A stretch of DNA of 64,000 nucleotides, from assembly GCF_015706575.1 (NCBI RefSeq), contig NW_024037072.1, positions 28,335,162 through 28,399,161 on the forward strand, written 5' to 3'. This document shows positions 63,901 through 64,000 of this stretch, piece by piece. The stretch comes from Patiria miniata (taxonomy: Eukaryota > Echinodermata > Asteroidea > Valvatida > Asterinidae). A program made the position numbers and the translations under genes. The notes beneath the pieces were generated by a model that saw only the letters and a list, made by a program, of their open reading frames with translations, ran no database searches and was not told the DNA's origin. Every line of letters starts with the position of its first letter. The first letter of the stretch is position 1.

Positions 63901-64000
63901 GATGGTGATGTACATGCGAACGGTCTCTCCCTAAAGAAATAGTCGTGACAAGGGTGCATTTGTAGTTAATATAGTGTGAATGATTTTAGGATTTTATTGG
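32174..64000 (+). CDS. Ankyrin-WGR-PARP protein, PME-5/tankyrase-like, incomplete at 3' end (40 exons seen)
   Basis: ATG at 32225; last exon found ends at 62808. Forty exons with agreeing phases give 2,102 codons without a stop. Order: lysine-rich H1-like region (residues 1-372), a long ankyrin array (about 373-1860), an acidic linker, a WGR domain (about 1926-2011) and the beginning of the PARP regulatory helical domain (from about 2035). The NAD+-binding ADP-ribosyltransferase domain is not in the window and should lie beyond 64000. PARPs add ADP-ribose chains to proteins; WGR domains sense nucleic-acid ends and relay activation to the helical domain. Caenorhabditis PME-5 shares the ankyrin-WGR-PARP plan, whereas vertebrate tankyrases have SAM instead of WGR. 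Unusual size (PARP1 is about 1,014 residues) and the basic repeat tail set it apart. The segment entries below give every exon. Confidence 0.9.
33407..33770 (+). repeat. 57-bp coding tandem repeat (Lys-rich 19-residue unit)
   Basis: About six well-conserved 57-bp units lie inside exon 3, each coding KK-x-VAKGAKKKGQTVVK-[SP] with variation mainly at the third to fifth residues. Weaker copies occur on both sides (from about 33340). The frame is kept throughout, so copy number can change without disrupting the protein. The long reading frame on the opposite strand is a shadow of this low-complexity coding. Confidence 0.88.
34191..38586 (+). CDS. PARP gene exons 4-10: start of the ankyrin array
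   Basis: Exons are 34191-34478, 34899-34932, 35923-36051, 36445-36564, 37043-37123, 37564-37727 and 38474-38586; residues 373-682. Exon 4 holds the first ankyrin-like helices (AIRAVLTKDSALLKKLINN, LDYAVKTENLDAMKLLYEE). Exon 5 is only 34 nt; I infer it because exons 4 and 6 are out of phase without it and because it joins both in frame as 'RKCREGNNAFTK'. Exon 7 uses an acceptor at CCTGAAG|TCTGAC rather than the nearby CGCAG, which would break the frame. Clear repeats follow: TPLHCAAINPNPKILAKLLS, LPIHYAAACEGSGPLELLLK and TPLMIAAKYGRAQNIETLI. Confidence is high for exons 4, 6 and 8-10 and moderate for 5 and 7. Confidence 0.82.
34940..35770 (+). mobile_element. LINE 3' fragment (non-LTR reverse transcriptase) in a PARP intron
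   Basis: The C-terminal part of a reverse transcriptase is visible in pieces: 'LFADDCFIYRPINTVDDCRALQNDLDTLHSWAAKWLMKFNSDKCH', then 'LVRPHLEYCSTVWNPHHQT', 'QVEAIQKRAARFV' and 'KIMLYKISHNLI', which are typical of CR1/L2/Jockey-like elements. The 5' part is missing and the frame changes at least twice, so it is dead. It ends in a (GTAGAT)n tail near 35710-35735, like the short tandem tails of some LINEs. It begins within about 10 bases of the 34-nt exon 5 of the host gene. Confidence 0.82.
36565..37042. other. PARP intron 7, nothing recognised
   Basis: This is AT-rich intronic sequence with an A run near 36766. No element boundaries are visible. Confidence 0.4.
37931..38430. mobile_element. 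Mariner-type foldback MITE, copy 1
   Basis: It starts CAGGGTGATTAAAAAAAAAG after TA (37929-37930) and forms a roughly 500-bp palindrome. Left-arm blocks GAAACCCAAATATCGGGACC and TTCTGCATGTAGCACTTTCA are mirrored near 38350-38420, and the centre has CTTTCAGCAAAATGAAAAC / GTTTTCGTTTTGCTGAAAG. The right end is decayed. It lies in PARP intron 9, shortly before exon 10. The copy at 52125 is better preserved. Confidence 0.75.
38587..39232. other. PARP intron 10, nothing recognised
   Basis: This contains degenerate repeats of 'GAGGACCTTTTTxATATTxTT' (38850-39010) and no exon or clear element. Confidence 0.4.
39233..45369 (+). CDS. PARP gene exons 11-20: ankyrin array, middle part
   Basis: Exons are 39233-39333, 39576-39735, 39980-40188, 40458-40679, 41607-41654, 42007-42120, 42817-42963, 43964-44053, 44457-44492 and 45309-45369; residues 683-1078. 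Typical ankyrin motifs occur across exon joins: AIHYAAEGGHV|DCVQSLVKHGA, TPLMIAAERGYFRLAKVLIE, TSLMLACMNGHYPVATLLLR, TAVHYAAAYGWWHCLKLLLK and GRNA|LHFIAI. Exon 19 codes only 12 residues (RSSSEDVTAIFA). The acceptor of exon 12 (ATGTTAAG|GATTGT) is weak but gives a textbook ankyrin helix. Several introns here contain transposon remnants, listed separately. Confidence 0.87.
40680..41606. other. PARP intron 14, nothing recognised
   Basis: The middle part (41210-41480) is unusually CpG-rich for an intron (GCGCGCGACGCAACGTC, GTCGTCGATG), which may mark a repeat or a regulatory segment. No exon with matching phase is seen. Confidence 0.4.
42392..42624. mobile_element. Foldback of the GTGTGGTTCTGAAAGAACCGG family
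   Basis: A roughly 233-bp palindrome: left arm GCGGGTAACACCATGTGG...GAAATCTCTTCTTGGAAG...GTGTGGTTCTGAAAGAACCG...GTTTCGGACAGTGTCCGT is mirrored on the right down to CACATGGTGTTCGCCG. It lies in PARP intron 16. Related copies are at 17669-17896 and 54169-54275. Confidence 0.8.
42964..43963. other. PARP intron 17, nothing firm
   Basis: Contains GGATAGCTGCAAATG at about 43559, shared with 762 and (inverted) 47240, probably the end of a dispersed repeat. No exon is seen. Confidence 0.4.
44493..45308. other. PARP intron 19, nothing recognised
   Basis: A 106-codon open frame at 44968-45288 has no recognisable domain and no compatible splice phase, so I read it as intronic chance. Confidence 0.4.
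45464..45958. mobile_element. Second foldback element with 9-bp TSD (Mutator-like)
   Basis: It starts TAGTCCGAGTAACTTGGACC and ends in the inverse; arms are about 95 bp and include ACTTATCGCCTTTTTAACAT and GGTCTGGCGATAGTAGGGTC. It is flanked by AGTGTTCGT (45455-45463) and AGTATTCGT (45959-45967), a 9-bp duplication with one mismatch. It shares the TAG...CTA ends and 9-bp duplication with the element at 11322 but not its sequence. The middle 300 bp are single-copy here. It lies in PARP intron 20. Confidence 0.8.
46470..51415 (+). CDS. PARP gene exons 21-28: ankyrin array, later part
   Basis: Exons are 46470-46639, 47058-47125, 47827-47939, 48878-48981, 49278-49501, 50039-50234, 50651-50727 and 51136-51415; residues 1079-1489. 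Repeats are more diverged than upstream but recognisable: ALHFLATKAPSDIW, TPLIMAIDAKQTQNVHTL, KELVAAGASLSAVDDENRTVLHNAV, LPVHYAI, TPMHYAAYRGAMISAMHIAE and TPLSWAILNRQG. Exon 28 contains a non-repeat insert of about 50 residues rich in acidic and Pro residues (EDKRLEPAQSTDEPQYWKWE). The exon 25 acceptor is taken as CAGAG|AATCTT because CAG|AGAATC would not keep the frame. Confidence 0.85.
46640..48877. other. PARP introns 21-23: no elements resolved
   Basis: Intron 21 (46640-47057), intron 22 (47126-47826) and intron 23 (47940-48877) flank short exons 22 and 23. Intron 22 starts near an inverted TTTGCAGCTATCCAAAAAG block (47247) shared with other introns. Intron 23 has a G tract near 48325-48335. 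No further exon is evident. Confidence 0.4.
49502..51135. other. PARP introns 25-27: nothing recognised
   Basis: These introns (49502-50038, 50235-50650 and 50728-51135) are AT-rich and separate exons 25 to 28. I see no repeats with definable ends. Confidence 0.4.
51685..55798 (+). CDS. PARP gene exons 29-35: end of the ankyrin array
   Basis: Exons are 51685-51837, 53148-53265, 53488-53602, 54544-54811, 54970-55081, 55194-55274 and 55536-55798; residues 1490-1859. Ankyrin motifs: LLHLLAIHSVKESHRQRQ|IATTLLHNGV, TPLHYAAVNMNVVVCSVF, TPLILMILMNNFAGCQLLVKNGANPNATDRNG, VTPLMHAVLQ|NEIAVVSVLVD, TAVHYLMKTCDYGTYENVEM and KTPLDYSMETGSQKMAAALQ. Exon 34 is a short acidic, Ser-rich linker (SYSREATYAVDEGYEADSS) that looks disordered and may be a regulatory site. 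A 1.3-kb intron after exon 29 holds a mariner-type foldback. Confidence 0.88.
52125..52632. mobile_element. Mariner-type foldback MITE, copy 2 (TA duplication)
   Basis: This 508-bp palindrome begins CAGGGTGAGTAAAAAAAAAC and ends with the inverse TGACTCACCCTG, flanked by TA on both sides (52123-52124 and 52633-52634). Arms share GAAACCCAAATGTCGGGACC, TTCTGCATGCAGCACTTTCA and, at the centre, CTTTCAGCAAAACGAAAACA. The TA duplication fits Tc1/mariner. It is non-coding and lies in PARP intron 29. The rest of that intron (51838-52122 and 52635-53147) shows nothing clear. Confidence 0.85.
53603..54543. other. PARP intron 31 with a short foldback remnant
   Basis: Positions 54169-54275 start GTGAAGATTTGCGGTA and end TACCGCAAACCTTCAC, an inverted pair, and carry GTGTGGTTCTGAAAAGAACC, so this is a deleted copy of the 42392 family. 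A TCAG-repeat hairpin lies near 54046-54090. A G tract lies at 54476-54488. Confidence 0.6.
55799..57406. other. PARP introns 35 and 36
   Basis: Intron 35 (55799-56329) shows nothing recognisable. Intron 36 (56512-57406) contains the tRNA-derived SINE fragment described separately. No additional exon is needed by phase. Confidence 0.45.
56330..58649 (+). CDS. PARP gene exons 36-38: acidic linker and WGR domain
   Basis: Exons are 56330-56511, 57407-57512 and 58480-58649; residues 1860-2011. Exon 36 codes 'WLDGIDFHFPKPDVDNDAK' and an acidic/charged helix (VEVLEEERSKTRQADDM). Exons 37 and 38 form the WGR domain: 'GYDLIMTKVEVQYGTEGLNNFYKMQ' then 'LIHQLGKDMIVLFTRWGRIGDDG', with the signature Trp-Gly-Arg at about residues 1971-1973, and 'FQKTPFGTKEEAIVEFKKIFKAKSGNDW', as in PARP1 and PARP2. 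In those enzymes this domain contacts the 5' end of a DNA break and the helical domain. Introns on both sides carry a SINE fragment and a LINE. Confidence 0.93.
57030..57200 (+). repeat. tRNA-derived SINE fragment
   Basis: The sequence TGTGGTCCAATGGTTACGGTG resembles a tRNA A box, and CATGGTTCGAATCATGG about 35 bp later a B box (GGTTCGAATC). The cloverleaf does not close, so it is not a tRNA gene. The downstream body is followed by ACTTTATATA duplications. It lies in PARP intron 36. Confidence 0.55.
57513..58479. other. PARP intron 37, nothing firm
   Basis: An inverted pair AGTCACTCTCAACGACT / AAGTCGTTTTTAGAGTGAG (57858-57911) suggests a small MITE remnant. The rest is unremarkable and separates the two WGR exons. 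Confidence 0.4.
58990..60830 (+). mobile_element. LINE (CR1/Jockey-like), 5'-truncated and broken, in PARP intron 38
   Basis: Reverse transcriptase motifs in order: 'AIKAMKSNKAAGLDDI' (59427), 'KSYRPISLLCHTYKLFERLVLNRI' (59625), 'QAGFRPGKSCTSQLLNLTQFIEDG', 'AAFVDLSAAYKTVNHRIL', 'GLPQGSVLAPLLVNIYTND' and the catalytic 'YADDLCIATQ' (60095). A C-terminal zinc-like motif 'CDCGAEQSMDHLLVCPHL' follows (60625). The endonuclease domain is missing. The frame shifts near 59695, part of the region after the YADD box (about 60215-60310) is missing, and another shift precedes 60567, so it cannot move by itself. It ends near an AATAAATAAATAAAT tail (60803). Confidence 0.88.
60905..61723 (+). mobile_element. 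Solo LTR of a second retroelement family
   Basis: This 819-bp segment starts TGTGGCG and ends CGCCACA, with TG...CA ends in a 7-bp inverted repeat, flanked by a 4-bp duplication ATAC (60901-60904 and 61724-61727). It has a TATA box (TATATAAG, 60964) and AATAAA (61504). No internal coding part remains, so it is the product of LTR-LTR recombination. A 4-bp duplication suggests Gypsy. It is unrelated in sequence to the LTRs at 5706 and sits in PARP intron 38. Confidence 0.75.
61728..62332. other. Rest of PARP intron 38
   Basis: CAAA-rich low-complexity sequence follows the solo LTR (61728-61810). Further on, GACCC/GGGTC-rich words (61960-62130) resemble a similar stretch at 46235-46400, perhaps another repeat. 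No exon is seen. Confidence 0.4.
62333..62808 (+). CDS. PARP gene exons 39-40: start of the PARP regulatory domain
   Basis: Exons are 62333-62483 and 62687-62808; residues 2012-2102, ending in phase 2 at a GTAAAT donor. 'FQKKPKKYMLVEVD' closes the WGR region. 'SPVPSKLSQDVQHLLLKM|TKPQALRMALGETGVD...MNFSHLSRDVLQKAIDILDKL' aligns well by eye with PARP1 'SKLPKPVQDLIKMIF...MPLGKLSKRQIQAAYSIL'. This helical domain restrains catalysis until WGR binding opens it. I found no further exon before 64000, so the last intron exceeds 1.1 kb and the catalytic domain with its H-Y-E triad is outside the window. Confidence 0.92.
62809..64000. other. Incomplete last PARP intron; mariner-type end
   Basis: At 63157 TA is followed by CAGGGTGAGTAAAAAAAATA, the same end as the foldbacks at 37931 and 52125, but the following sequence differs, so it is a single end or another member of the group. 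An 83-codon frame at 63301-63552 is not recognisable. No exon in phase is seen before the window ends. Confidence 0.45.
63830..63930 (-). repeat. tRNA-derived SINE fragment (minus strand)
   Basis: Read on the minus strand, CGCGCCTGGTCGTGGGTTCGAGTTCCACC contains a good B box (GGTTCGAGTTC) preceded by GCTAATGCAGAACC, a degraded A-box region. The acceptor stem does not pair. It lies in the last PARP intron seen. Confidence 0.5.

Overview
The window is nuclear DNA of an intron-rich animal, most likely a marine invertebrate deuterostome such as an echinoderm. This rests on short exons with GT/AG introns, abundant TACATGTA-type low-complexity sequence, long G/C runs, many foldback MITEs, a Gypsy LTR element close to invertebrate types, and an ankyrin-WGR-PARP gene of a kind known from invertebrates. 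The species cannot be named from the sequence alone.

Layout. 1-3 kb holds a broken minus-strand DUF6589/PHD-finger gene. 3.3-14.5 kb is a nest of repeats: palindromic tandem repeats, paired CGCAAGTTTAAACTTGCG palindromes, a PIF/Harbinger-like MITE, a young Gypsy LTR retroelement (5706-10813), and a Mutator-like foldback element (11322-11787) with a perfect 9-bp target duplication. A diverged inverted copy of the host repeat at 13.5-13.9 kb lacks both insertions and acts as an empty site. 14.68-19.79 kb holds a four-exon plus-strand gene for a 411-residue, single-membrane-span protein with helical repeats that I do not recognise. 21.6-27.1 kb holds a complete minus-strand SLC16/monocarboxylate-transporter-like MFS gene (four coding exons, 440 residues), whose introns carry a second copy of the Harbinger-like MITE and a 685-bp element with terminal inverted repeats. 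27.1-32.2 kb has no gene I can support, but holds a foldback around telomere-like repeats and long G tracts.

From 32.17 kb almost to the right edge runs one plus-strand gene. I resolve forty exons with mutually compatible splice phases and 2,102 codons without a stop. It encodes a lysine-rich, histone-H1-like N-terminus with 19-residue repeats, then a long ankyrin array, a WGR domain, and the start of a PARP regulatory (helical) domain. The catalytic ADP-ribosyltransferase domain must lie beyond position 64000. This architecture matches Caenorhabditis PME-5 (a tankyrase-like PARP with ankyrin and WGR domains) better than vertebrate tankyrase (ankyrin-SAM-PARP) or PARP1. Its introns are loaded with two LINE fragments, two mariner-type foldbacks, a second 9-bp-TSD foldback, tRNA-derived SINE fragments and a solo LTR (60905-61723).

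The three host genes are unrelated and show no operon-like linkage. The most notable content is the basic-tail ankyrin-WGR-PARP gene and the nested, self-dating transposon stratigraphy at 5.7-13.9 kb.
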